Shown here one piece after another: positions 1 through 7,575 of a stretch of DNA of 20,433 nt (position 1 is the first letter of the stretch; every line of letters begins with the position of its first letter). Position numbers and translations under genes: made by a program. A model generated the notes under the pieces. It was given only the letters and a program-made list of their open reading frames with translations, made no database searches and was not told the origin of the DNA. The DNA comes from an uncultured Ruminococcus sp. (GTDB lineage: Bacteria > Bacillota > Clostridia > Oscillospirales > Ruminococcaceae), in the NCBI GenBank assembly GCA_947177715.1, contig CAMWVM010000003.1, positions 1 through 20,433 on the forward strand, read 5' to 3'.

Positions 1-44
1 GCCTTTACAGCATGATTGAAAATTCACCCAAAGATAAGAATTGA
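1..44 (+). CDS. 3' end of an upstream gene (partial)
   Basis: An open frame enters from the left edge and ends at TGA 42-44, giving a tail LYSMIENSPKDKN. Too little is visible to name a family. In Bacillus subtilis the gene directly before ylzJ and spoIIIE is tepA, which encodes a ClpP-like protease. By synteny with the YlzJ-like gene that follows seven bases later, this could be the end of such a protease gene, but that is only a guess. It could also be chance open frame. Confidence 0.3.
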   Translation, partial: LYSMIENSPKDKN

Positions 45-51
45 GGCGGGT

Positions 52-204
52 ATGATTTATACGATAATAGATATTTATGAGGTTATGAGGACTGATGAAA
101 TTTATCCGCAGTTTAGCGAAGATACTTTTCAGGACGGCAGCGGACAGAAAACCAGTACCAATACAATATGTACTGACCCATATAAATTTTTACAGAATAT
201 TTGA
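52..204 (+). CDS. YlzJ-like small protein
   Basis: This 50-residue protein begins MIYTIIDIYEVM and ends CTDPYKFLQNI. The start (M-hydrophobic-YT then an acidic/hydrophobic stretch) and a late TDP-x-x-[FY]L motif match my memory of the YlzJ-like family, whose members are usually somewhat longer (about 65-75 residues). The ATG at 52 is preferred over the TTG at 16 because a purine-rich AGGCGGG lies just ahead of it and the family signature begins there. In Bacillus ylzJ lies between tepA and spoIIIE; here uppP separates it from the ftsK/spoIIIE gene. Function is unknown across the family. It probably belongs to a transcript with the upstream gene and uppP. Confidence 0.6.
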   Translation: MIYTIIDIYEVMRTDEIYPQFSEDTFQDGSGQKTSTNTICTDPYKFLQNI

Positions 205-228
205 CAAGATTATTAACGGAGGAGCAAC

Positions 229-1095
229 ATGAGCTATATCAATGCAATATTTCAGGCTATTATTCAGGGACTGACGGAATTTCTCCCGGTTTCAAGCTCG
301 GGACATCTTTCACTTTATCAGCATTTTACAGGTAACAGCGGTGAGGGTGCACTAATGTTTTCGGCGATACTTCACCTCGGTACTTTAGTGGCTGTATTTG
401 TGGCATTCCGAAAGACTATATTTGCTCTCATAAAGGAACTTGGATTTTTAATAAAAGATATTTTCACAGGAAAATTCAAGTGGAAAGAAATGAACGGCGA
501 AAGACGAATGATCATTATGATTATCATTTCAACTGCTTGTCTTATTCCTTTCTATCTGTTTAAGGATTGGTTTACGGGAATTGCTGAGGACGCAAGCATT
601 TTTGCAGAGGGTATTTGTTTCCTTTACACCGCAGGAATTCTCTATATGTCCGACAGATGTATAAAGAAAAATAAGGTCGCAAAGGATATTACAGCTAAGG
701 ATGCTGTAACCGTTGGATTTTTCCAGGGCATTGCTCTGCTTCCGGGAGTATCACGTTCAGGTTCAACTATTTCCGCAGGTTTGTTCACAGGTTTTTCACG
801 ATCAACTGCGGTGCAATATTCGTTCATTTTGGGCATTCCGGCAATTTTGGGAGGTTGTCTTCTTGAAGTGAAGGAAGCAGTTGAAACTAACGCTTCTTCA
901 ATAAACATACCTCAATGCATTGTAGGATTTTTAGTTGCAGCATTTGTTGGAATATGCGCTATTAAACTTGTAGACTGGCTTGTTAAATCAGACAAATTTA
1001 AGGTATTTGCGTATTACACATTTGTTTTGGGAGTAATTGTTCTTATTGTTGCAATTATTGAAATGATTATCGGTCATCCGATATCAATAGCTTAA
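229..1095 (+). CDS. uppP: undecaprenyl-diphosphatase (UppP/BacA)
   Basis: This integral membrane phosphatase converts undecaprenyl diphosphate to undecaprenyl phosphate, recycling the lipid carrier for peptidoglycan and other wall polymers, and is linked to bacitracin resistance. Both family signatures are present: GLTEFLPVSSSGH at residues 14-26, with the acidic residue and serines of the active site, and LLPGVSRSGST at 170-180, with the conserved arginine R176. The rest is a series of hydrophobic helices, and the length of 288 residues is normal for the family. The start is set by a strong GGAGGAG at 218-224. It sits 24 bases after the YlzJ-like gene and is followed immediately by a terminator, so it is the last gene of its transcript. 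Confidence 0.97.
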   Translation: MSYINAIFQAIIQGLTEFLPVSSSGHLSLYQHFTGNSGEGALMFSAILHLGTLVAVFVAFRKTIFALIKELGFLIKDIFTGKFKWKEMNGERRMIIMIIISTACLIPFYLFKDWFTGIAEDASIFAEGICFLYTAGILYMSDRCIKKNKVAKDITAKDAVTVGFFQGIALLPGVSRSGSTISAGLFTGFSRSTAVQYSFILGIPAILGGCLLEVKEAVETNASSINIPQCIVGFLVAAFVGICAIKLVDWLVKSDKFKVFAYYTFVLGVIVLIVAIIEMIIGHPISIA

Positions 1096-1109
1096 TACAT
1101 AAAATTTAG

Positions 1110-1136
1110 GGGAGTCCTTGGCGGACTCCCGTTTTC
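1110..1136 (+). terminator. rho-independent terminator after uppP
   Basis: An 8-bp perfect stem, GGGAGTCC (1110-1117) with GGACTCCC (1123-1130), closes a 5-base loop and is followed by GTTTTCC. It lies 15 bases after the uppP stop codon and separates uppP from ftsK. Confidence 0.9.
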
Positions 1137-1184
1137 CTTAAATAAAAAAAAGACGTTTATTTTTCGAGAAAGGATTGATTTTTA

Positions 1185-3689
1185 ATGGCGGCTAAAAAAT
1201 CACCGTCAGGAAAAACTGCGGCAAAAAAAAGTAAGAGCAGTCCCAAGCCTGCCGCAAAAAGTAAGAATACAAATACAGCGTCAAAACGCAGCTCCAATAA
1301 GGCTAAAACTGCCGTTAATGACGTTCGTGTTCAGGAGAACAGGCGTTTTTGGTCATACATACTTTTTTTCTATGGAATTTTAGAGTTATTTATAACATTC
1401 GTTAAAGGTGACGGACTTTGGACAAAGCTTTATGAAATCAACAGGGGAGTATTCGGAATTTCGGTATTTCTGTTTGCTCCGCTTATTATATATGTCGCTG
1501 TTCTTATTGCAACTGATAAGTCGCATAACACGGTTGTGGCAAAGGTCGTTGAAGGCTTGGTACTTATGCTTTTGATAAGCGGTGCGGCACAGATTCTTTT
1601 TGTGGGCAGTGTTGACGGAGTTGAATTTTTGACAAAGCTTAAAAATCTTTATTATGACGGAACTGAGCTTCACGGAGGCGGACTGGCGGGAGCAGTTCTT
1701 GGCTGGCCTTTACTTGCGGCATTCAAACGTTTGGGCGCTGCAATAGTCATAATTCTGCTGGCGTTTACTTTTATTATGCTTTTGACAAACATCACGCTTC
1801 CGCAGCTTTTCAGATTTGTGACAAAGCCTTTTGTGGGCGGTTATAAGGCTGTCAGCATGGATCGTGAAGAAAGGGCGTCAAGACCTCCTCGTGAGCGTAA
1901 ATCAAAAGAAAAGAAGGACGATAAAAAATATCGGGTCGATATCGCTAAATATTATCAGGAGGATATGCCGTCTGAAAGAGAAAAAACAGCTCCCTCCGGA
2001 GAGGTTGAGGTATTCCCGTTTGACGCTGGTGATGTTAATACAGATATAGAAAATCAAGCTGAGGAAAAAGACAAAGCAGCAGAGAAGAAAGAACTTGAAA
2101 AAATCGCAAAGAAGGCTGTTTCTAAGAACGGTGGCGAGGTTGATAAAAAAACAGAGAGCAAGCCTGTTTATGTAGAAAAGAACGGTCAGACAACGATGTT
2201 TGAAAAAGACGAATCTGTTTCGGCAGCTTATACATATCCGCCTGTGGATATACTGAAATTCTCATCAAATTCTATTCCTCAGGAAATAGCACAAAAAGAG
2301 ATTATGGAAAAAAGCGAAAAGCTTGTTGAAACACTTGAAACCTTTGGTGTTAAAACGAGAATTATCGGCATTCACAGGGGTCCGTCTGTTACGAGATATG
2401 AGCTTCAGCCTGCGGCTGGAGTTAAGGTAAAGCAGATAACAAATCTTGCTGATGATATTGCACTTAATCTTGCGGCAAATGGTGTCAGAATTGAAGCGCC
2501 TATCCCCGGAAAGGCTGCTATTGGAATAGAGATACCTAACAATCACCGTGACAGCGTTTCCATGCGTGAGCTTATTGACAGTGAGGAATACCGCAATGCT
2601 AAGGGCAAGCTGACGTTTGCTGTGGGAAAGGACATTGAGGGCAAAATCGTTATTGGAGATATTGCGTCAATGCCTCATATGCTTATTGCAGGCACAACTG
2701 GTTCAGGTAAGTCTGTATTCACTAACTCAATTATACTTAATATACTATTTCATGCTTCTCCTGATGAGGTAAAACTTATACTTATTGACCCTAAAAAGGT
2801 TGAATTTCCTATGTATAACGGAATTCCGCATTTGCTTATTCCTGTTGTAACCGAACCGCTTAAAGCGGCAGGTGCGTTGGGTTGGGCTGTTAATGAGATG
2901 ATGAGAAGATATAAGCTTTTTGAAGCAAACGGTACTAAAAATCTTGAGGATTATAATCAATTCGTTGATGAAAATCCTGATTTGGACAGAAAAAAACTCT
3001 CTCAGATTGTTATAATCGTGGACGAGTTTGCTGACCTTATGCTTGCGGCAAAATCAGAAGTTGAAGAGTCGGTAATGAGGCTTGCACAGCTTGCCCGTGC
3101 GGCAGGAATGCATATGCTTATTGCTACACAGTCACCGAGAGTTGATGTCCTCACCGGTTTGATTAAAGCTAATATTCCAAGCCGTACGGCTCTTTCAGTT
3201 TCCAATAACACTGATTCAAGAGTAATTCTTGACGAGGTGGGAGCAGAAAAGCTTTTGGGCAAGGGCGACATGCTTTATAAACCTGTGGGAATGCCCAAGC
3301 CTGTGCGTATTCAGAGCGGATTTGCGTCCACGTCGGAAATAAGAAATCTTGTAAATTTCCTTAAAAATGAAAAGGAAACTGAATACAGCGAAGAAGTTAT
3401 ACACGAGGTTGAACAGAACATGCCTCAGCCTAAGACAAACACTGTATCTGACGATATTTCCATTGGAACAGGTGATGAGCTGACCAATCAGGCTATTACA
3501 ATAATAGTTGAAACGGGGAATGCTTCCACTGCATTTTTACAGAGAAAACTGAAGCTTGGATTCCCTCGTGCGGCAAGAATTATGGACGAGATTGAGGAGA
3601 TGGGAATTATCGGTCCTCAGGAGGGTTCAAAGCCGAGAAAGATAAACATTACTAAAGAAGAATGGTACGAGCGTCAAGGAATGTCCTAA
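1185..3689 (+). CDS. ftsK: DNA translocase FtsK/SpoIIIE
   Basis: This is a septum-anchored, ATP-driven double-stranded DNA pump of 834 residues that clears chromosome ends from the closing septum and, in spore formers, moves the chromosome into the forespore. The first 50 residues are lysine/alanine/serine-rich and cytoplasmic. Hydrophobic segments lie at about 55-73, 90-109, 122-141 and 166-201. A charged linker (about 220-365) leads to the RecA-like motor with Walker A AGTTGSGKS at 502-510 and Walker B IVIIVDEFADLM around D613. The C-terminal winged-helix gamma domain (about 765-834) would read the orienting DNA sequences. AGAAAGGA at 1167-1174 supports the ATG. Length and N-terminus fit SpoIIIE-type proteins; FtsK and SpoIIIE roles cannot be separated from sequence alone. 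A same-strand ylzJ-like gene upstream matches the Bacillus spoIIIE neighbourhood. Confidence 0.97.
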   Translation: MAAKKSPSGKTAAKKSKSSPKPAAKSKNTNTASKRSSNKAKTAVNDVRVQENRRFWSYILFFYGILELFITFVKGDGLWTKLYEINRGVFGISVFLFAPLIIYVAVLIATDKSHNTVVAKVVEGLVLMLLISGAAQILFVGSVDGVEFLTKLKNLYYDGTELHGGGLAGAVLGWPLLAAFKRLGAAIVIILLAFTFIMLLTNITLPQLFRFVTKPFVGGYKAVSMDREERASRPPRERKSKEKKDDKKYRVDIAKYYQEDMPSEREKTAPSGEVEVFPFDAGDVNTDIENQAEEKDKAAEKKELEKIAKKAVSKNGGEVDKKTESKPVYVEKNGQTTMFEKDESVSAAYTYPPVDILKFSSNSIPQEIAQKEIMEKSEKLVETLETFGVKTRIIGIHRGPSVTRYELQPAAGVKVKQITNLADDIALNLAANGVRIEAPIPGKAAIGIEIPNNHRDSVSMRELIDSEEYRNAKGKLTFAVGKDIEGKIVIGDIASMPHMLIAGTTGSGKSVFTNSIILNILFHASPDEVKLILIDPKKVEFPMYNGIPHLLIPVVTEPLKAAGALGWAVNEMMRRYKLFEANGTKNLEDYNQFVDENPDLDRKKLSQIVIIVDEFADLMLAAKSEVEESVMRLAQLARAAGMHMLIATQSPRVDVLTGLIKANIPSRTALSVSNNTDSRVILDEVGAEKLLGKGDMLYKPVGMPKPVRIQSGFASTSEIRNLVNFLKNEKETEYSEEVIHEVEQNMPQPKTNTVSDDISIGTGDELTNQAITIIVETGNASTAFLQRKLKLGFPRAARIMDEIEEMGIIGPQEGSKPRKINITKEEWYERQGMS

Positions 3690-3774
3690 GGCGGATGACG
3701 CATTTCTCGCCAATAAATTTGATGTAGCGGCGGTTGTTGTATTCGCCTAAGCCGAATTGCAGTGGAGTGGTTTT
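3690..3774. other. unexplained non-coding segment after ftsK
   Basis: These 85 bases are clearly richer in GC than the small ORF that follows. They contain short inverted repeats: GGCG (3690-3693) with CGCC (3709-3712), and ATTCG (3741-3745) with CGAAT (3753-3757). One frame stays open to the TAA at 3748-3750, but there is no start or ribosome site for it. There is no T-run after either hairpin, so it is not an ordinary terminator. It could be a dispersed intergenic repeat or a decayed coding fragment. Confidence 0.35.
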
Positions 3775-3927
3775 ATGGAAAAGCTGTTAGAAAAATATGA
3801 AGATAATGAAATTCCCGACAAGGTATTAAAGGAATTTTATAACAATATTGATAAAACAAAGACAAACTGCATTAATGAAGAAATGATGGAGAAGATAAAC
3901 AGTTTCTTTGAAAAATCTATAGCTTAG
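3775..3927 (+). CDS. hypothetical 50-residue protein
   Basis: A short open frame starts at ATG 3775 and stops at TAG 3925-3927. The product is highly charged and probably helical: it begins MEKLLEKYEDNEIPDKVLK and ends NSFFEKSIA, with no membrane segment or signal peptide. A GTGGAGTGG stretch at 3761-3769 lies at a suitable distance to act as a ribosome site. The acidic/lysine-rich composition looks like real protein rather than random translation. I recognise no family. It lies between ftsK and a GNAT gene on the same strand and may be co-transcribed with either. Coding status is plausible but unproven. Confidence 0.45.
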   Translation: MEKLLEKYEDNEIPDKVLKEFYNNIDKTKTNCINEEMMEKINSFFEKSIA

Positions 3928-3986
3928 AAGCTGCTAAAATTCAGGAATAAGGACGGGATAAGGCATATGTTAAATGCCGGGGTAAA

Positions 3987-4484
3987 ATGAATATAAGAAT
4001 CAGACAATACAGAAAAGAAGATATATTGACGTCTATTGAAATATGGAACGAGGTTGTTGAGGGCGGCATAGCCTTTCCTCAGCTTGATACACTGGACGAG
4101 ATATCGGGTGACGAGTTTTTCAAAAGTCAGTCGTTTACAGGTATAGCATTTGATTCTGACAGTGATGAAATTGTGGGGCTTTATATTTTACACCCGAACA
4201 ATGTGGGTAGATGCGGTCATATTTGCAATGCAAGCTATGCGGTGAAATCGGATAAGCGTGGATTGCACATAGGCGAATCATTGGTGAAGCACTGCATGGA
4301 AACAGCAGTAGAGCTTGGCTTTAGAATATTACAGTTTAACGCTGTTGTAAGAACTAATGAGTCGGCTTTGAAGCTGTATAAAAAGTTAGGATTTACACAG
4401 CTTGGTATTATTCCAAAAGGCTTTCTTATGAAAGACGAAAGTTATGAGGACATCATTCCGCACTATATTGACTTAAAAAATTAA
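3987..4484 (+). CDS. GNAT family N-acetyltransferase
   Basis: This 165-residue cytoplasmic enzyme of the Gcn5-related fold is predicted to transfer an acetyl group from acetyl-CoA to an amine of unknown identity. The acetyl-CoA pyrophosphate loop is RGLHIG at residues 91-96, after the beta strand NASYAVKS. The following helix and the motif FNAVVRTNESALKLYKKLGF (about 118-136) are typical of the fold's second half. The N-terminus IRIRQYRKEDILTSIEIW is the usual strand-helix opening. GGGG at 3979-3982 acts as the likely ribosome site. Substrate is not predictable; closest in style to small-molecule acetyltransferases. It is followed after about 35 bases by the YgiQ-type gene. Confidence 0.88.
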   Translation: MNIRIRQYRKEDILTSIEIWNEVVEGGIAFPQLDTLDEISGDEFFKSQSFTGIAFDSDSDEIVGLYILHPNNVGRCGHICNASYAVKSDKRGLHIGESLVKHCMETAVELGFRILQFNAVVRTNESALKLYKKLGFTQLGIIPKGFLMKDESYEDIIPHYIDLKN

Positions 4485-4505
4485 ATTGTGCATTGTGAAT
4501 TGATA
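4485..4505 (+). repeat. heptamer tandem repeat
   Basis: Three head-to-tail 7-base units, ATTGTGC, ATTGTGA and ATTGATA, fill the gap between the GNAT stop codon and the ribosome site of the next gene. The first two units differ at one base and the third is degenerate. Confidence 0.55.
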
Positions 4506-4518
4506 AGAGGTGATTAGC

Positions 4519-6414
4519 ATGGCATTTATGCCTATTTCAAAAAAGGACATGCAGGACAGAGGGATCGAACAGCTTGATTTTGTATACATCATAGGCGACG
4601 CTTATGTTGACCACCCAAGCTTTGGAGTTGCTATTATTTCAAGGCTTCTGGAATACCATGGATATTCGGTGGGTATTATTGCACAGCCTGACTGGCAAGG
4701 CACAAAGGACTTTTTAAAACTTGGCAAGCCACGTCTTGCATGGCTCGTGACGGCAGGCAATATAGATTCCATGGTTTCTCACTATACTGTAGCAAAGCGC
4801 AGGCGTTCCGATGACGCTTATTCGGCTGGTGGAGTAAATGGAAAACGTCCTGACAGGGCGGCTACGGTTTATTGCAGAATGTGTCGGAAAGCTGCGCCTG
4901 AAATTCCTGTTCTTTGCGGAGGGCTGGAGGTTTCTCTGAGGCGTTTTGCACACTATGATTATTGGAAAGACTGCGTTATGCCGTCGGTTTTAGTGGACAC
5001 TCAGGCGGATTTGCTTATGTACGGCATGGGCGAGCATCAGATGATTGAAATTGCGGACAGGCTTAACGCTGGTGAAAATATTAGAGATATGCGTGATATC
5101 AGAGGCACTTGTTATTTGTGTGACCCTGTGGAAACGCCATATGGTGCTGTTCAGTGTCCGTCTTTTGATGAAGTGGCAGAAAATAAAATGCTTTATGCCA
5201 AGGCCTGTAAGATTCAATATGATCAGCAGGACGAGGTCTACGGAAAAATGATTATACAGCGGCAGGGCGATAAAATGCTTGTACAGAATCCTCCTGCTTT
5301 TGCATTAACTACAGAAGAACTGGATTTAGTATATTCATTACCTTATGAGAGGACATATCATCCTTGCTATCAAAGTCAGGGTGGTGTTCCGTCAATAGAG
5401 GAGGTTCAGTTTTCCATTACCCACAATAGGGGTTGTTTCGGATTCTGTAATTTCTGTTCAATAGCCTTGCATCAGGGCAGGCGTATTACGGTGAGAAGCG
5501 AGGAGTCTGTTCTTGAAGAAGCTAATAAGCTGGTGAAAATGCCGAACTTCAAAGGGTATATACACGATGTGGGAGGACCAACGGCGAATTTCAGAGGACC
5601 TTCATGCGAAAAACAGCTTAAAAGCGGGCTTTGCAAGGGCAGAAAGTGTCTTGCGCCGTCGCCTTGTAAAAATCTTTATGTGGATCACTCAGAATACCTG
5701 CAAATGCTTCGCAAGCTGAGGAAAATTGATGGTGTAAAGAAAGTTTTTATCAGGTCCGGAATTCGTTATGATTATCTCATTGAAGATAAGGACGATGAGT
5801 TCATGTGTGAACTTATTGAGCACCATATAAGCGGTCAGCTAAAGGTTGCGCCGGAGCATTGTTCTGCGGCAGTTTTGGACAAGATGGGCAAGCCTCACAT
5901 TGAGGCTTACAAACGTTTTCAGAAAAAATTCTATGAGATTACAAAGCAAAAGGGAAAAGAACAATATCTTGTGCCTTATCTTATGTCATCACATCCCGGT
6001 TCAAAGCTGAGTGACGCTGTGGAGCTTGCAATGTTCCTGAAAGAAAATAGGATACGTCCTGAACAGGTACAGGATTTTTATCCTACACCCGGAACTCTTT
6101 CAACCTGTATGTTTTACACGGGACTTGACCCATATACTCTTGAGCCTGTATATATTGCAAAGGACCCAAAGGAAAAGGCAATGCAGAGAGCACTTTTGCA
6201 GTATTACAAGCCTGAAAATCAAGGCAAGATTATTGAGGCTCTTGAAAAAGCGGGCCGCAGGGATCTGATAGGACATGGTCAGGGTAAGTTAGTTGCTCCC
6301 GACAGAGAATATATGAAAAAACAGCATGAAAGACAGGCTCTTAAAACAAAGGGAAAAAAGAGCGGAAATAATAAATATAGCAAAAAGACGCAAAATAACC
6401 GAAGAAAAAGGTAA
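4519..6414 (+). CDS. YgiQ family radical SAM protein
   Basis: This is a 631-residue protein of the YgiQ family, large radical S-adenosylmethionine enzymes of unestablished reaction. The N-terminal half begins with the family hallmark LDFVYIIGDAYVDHPSFG and IIAQPDW. The radical SAM core has the CxxxCxxC site at C306, C310 and C313 (within RGCFGFCNFCSIALHQGR), which should bind a 4Fe-4S cluster. A second cysteine set follows at C363, C372, C377 and C383. The last 40 residues are strongly basic, suggesting nucleic acid contact. ATG 4519 is chosen over in-frame GTG 4510 because AGAGGTG (4506-4512) is well spaced for it. Six bases separate it from the next gene, so the two are likely co-transcribed. 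Confidence 0.93.
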   Translation: MAFMPISKKDMQDRGIEQLDFVYIIGDAYVDHPSFGVAIISRLLEYHGYSVGIIAQPDWQGTKDFLKLGKPRLAWLVTAGNIDSMVSHYTVAKRRRSDDAYSAGGVNGKRPDRAATVYCRMCRKAAPEIPVLCGGLEVSLRRFAHYDYWKDCVMPSVLVDTQADLLMYGMGEHQMIEIADRLNAGENIRDMRDIRGTCYLCDPVETPYGAVQCPSFDEVAENKMLYAKACKIQYDQQDEVYGKMIIQRQGDKMLVQNPPAFALTTEELDLVYSLPYERTYHPCYQSQGGVPSIEEVQFSITHNRGCFGFCNFCSIALHQGRRITVRSEESVLEEANKLVKMPNFKGYIHDVGGPTANFRGPSCEKQLKSGLCKGRKCLAPSPCKNLYVDHSEYLQMLRKLRKIDGVKKVFIRSGIRYDYLIEDKDDEFMCELIEHHISGQLKVAPEHCSAAVLDKMGKPHIEAYKRFQKKFYEITKQKGKEQYLVPYLMSSHPGSKLSDAVELAMFLKENRIRPEQVQDFYPTPGTLSTCMFYTGLDPYTLEPVYIAKDPKEKAMQRALLQYYKPENQGKIIEALEKAGRRDLIGHGQGKLVAPDREYMKKQHERQALKTKGKKSGNNKYSKKTQNNRRKR

Positions 6415-6420
6415 GTTAAT

Positions 6421-7314
6421 ATGGCATCAAGAAAAGTAAGCAGAAAAAACAGCAGTTTATTATCTGCGGCAATAGTTATACTGATTTGCGCAGTATGGTT
6501 GATTATAAGCTCGGTTTCTCCGAATGAATCGAAGCCTGCTTCTGTTGGAGATTCTGATGTCCAGGTGCATTTTATAGACATTGGGCAGGGTGACGCAACG
6601 CTGATTACTTCCGGCTCAGATGCAATGCTTGTGGACACAGGTGAACGTGACGATAAGAATACTCTCATTCATTATCTTGAAGATATGGGAATCAAGTCGT
6701 TGAAATATTTTATTATCACACATCCTCATTCTGACCACATGGGTGAGGCAAGTGAGGTTATAGCTGAATTTGAAACAGAAAATATAATAATGCCGAAAAT
6801 TACAGGCGACGCTGTGCCGACTTCATCGGTATACAGCAAGTTTCTTAAAACTGTGAAAAGTCTGAATAAGAAAATTACTGCTGCTAAAGATGATGAGTTT
6901 ATGCTCGGTGAAGCAAAGGTATCTTTATATACGACAAAAGAAGAACATGATAATTTAAATAATTATTCAGTACTTGTCAAACTGACGCATGGTTATAACA
7001 GCTTTCTGATTACAGGTGATTGTGAAAAGGAAGAGGAAAAGGAAATGATTAATCAGGGGTTTGACCTTTCTGCTGATGTTTTAAAAGCGGGGCATCACGG
7101 AAGCTATACTTCAAGCTCAGAGGCATTTTTGAAGGTGGTTAATCCTGATTATGCGGTGGTTTCCTGTGGAAAAGATAATAGGTATGGTCATCCACATGAA
7201 CAGACGGTAAAGAGATTGAAAAAATATGCTTCACATTATTACTGCACTGTTGACAGCGGTACGATAATATTCACATCTGATGGAAACGATTTTAGTATTA
7301 GTACGGAAGAATAA
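6421..7314 (+). CDS. ComEC-like metallo-beta-lactamase-fold hydrolase
   Basis: This 297-residue protein resembles the hydrolase domain found at the C-terminus of the competence protein ComEC, here standing alone. A single hydrophobic segment at residues 12-33 follows basic residues, so it is either membrane-anchored or secreted, with the enzyme outside. Metal-binding motifs are HPHSDH at 101-106, the aspartate of LITGDC (D200), and GHHGS at 224-228; VHFIDIGQGDA at 49-59 is the usual opening strand of this group, and YGHPH at 255-259 closes the fold. The probable activity is phosphodiesterase or nuclease with two metal ions; the substrate is not shown. It lacks the ComEC membrane channel, so a direct DNA-uptake role is not implied. 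The DUF3006 gene follows directly. Confidence 0.9.
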   Translation: MASRKVSRKNSSLLSAAIVILICAVWLIISSVSPNESKPASVGDSDVQVHFIDIGQGDATLITSGSDAMLVDTGERDDKNTLIHYLEDMGIKSLKYFIITHPHSDHMGEASEVIAEFETENIIMPKITGDAVPTSSVYSKFLKTVKSLNKKITAAKDDEFMLGEAKVSLYTTKEEHDNLNNYSVLVKLTHGYNSFLITGDCEKEEEKEMINQGFDLSADVLKAGHHGSYTSSSEAFLKVVNPDYAVVSCGKDNRYGHPHEQTVKRLKKYASHYYCTVDSGTIIFTSDGNDFSISTEE

Positions 7315-7332
7315 ATGGGAGCGTGGTTGAAA

Positions 7333-7542
7333 ATGCTTAGCATAGACAGGTTTGAGGGCGGATATGCTGTTTGTGTGGACGATGAAGAAAATATCGTTAA
7401 TATAAAGAAAAGTCTGATTGAGGGGAATGCTGTTTCCGGAGATATAATTGAAGAAAAAGACAGCATTTATGTAATACTGAAAGATGAAACCAAAAGAAGA
7501 AAAGAAGAAATTAAAAAACTCCAGGATGAGTTGTTTCAATAG
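7333..7542 (+). CDS. DUF3006 domain protein
   Basis: This 69-residue protein begins MLSIDRFEGGYAVCVDDEE and ends in a charged helix, KRRKEEIKKLQDELFQ. That pattern, with the IDRFEG-x-x-AVC opening, is characteristic of DUF3006. It is a small acidic beta-rich domain with a helical tail and no signal peptide. DUF3006 genes commonly sit beside ComEC-like hydrolases, as here, which suggests the two act together; how is unknown. The ATG at 7333 is preferred because the family motif starts there and GGGAG (7317-7321) lies upstream. An in-frame ATG at 7315 directly abuts the previous stop codon and would add six residues. Confidence 0.88.
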   Translation: MLSIDRFEGGYAVCVDDEENIVNIKKSLIEGNAVSGDIIEEKDSIYVILKDETKRRKEEIKKLQDELFQ

Positions 7543-7575
7543 ATTTTACACCAAATGAAAGAGAGTGTATTTTAA

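Noticed and set aside
201..206. Perfect TTGACA as a -35 box just before uppP
   Set aside because: At 16-18 bases downstream there is only the uppP start region, with no -10 box, and a start there would leave no ribosome site.
1188..1330. Lysine/alanine-rich start of FtsK as a repeat or low-complexity element
   Set aside because: Basic, low-complexity cytoplasmic starts are normal in this family and no exact DNA repeat unit is present.
6279..6668. 129-codon minus-strand open frame across the YgiQ and hydrolase junction
   Set aside because: It is antisense to two well-supported genes; its hydrophobic run is merely the complement of the lysine-rich YgiQ tail and the hydrolase anchor.
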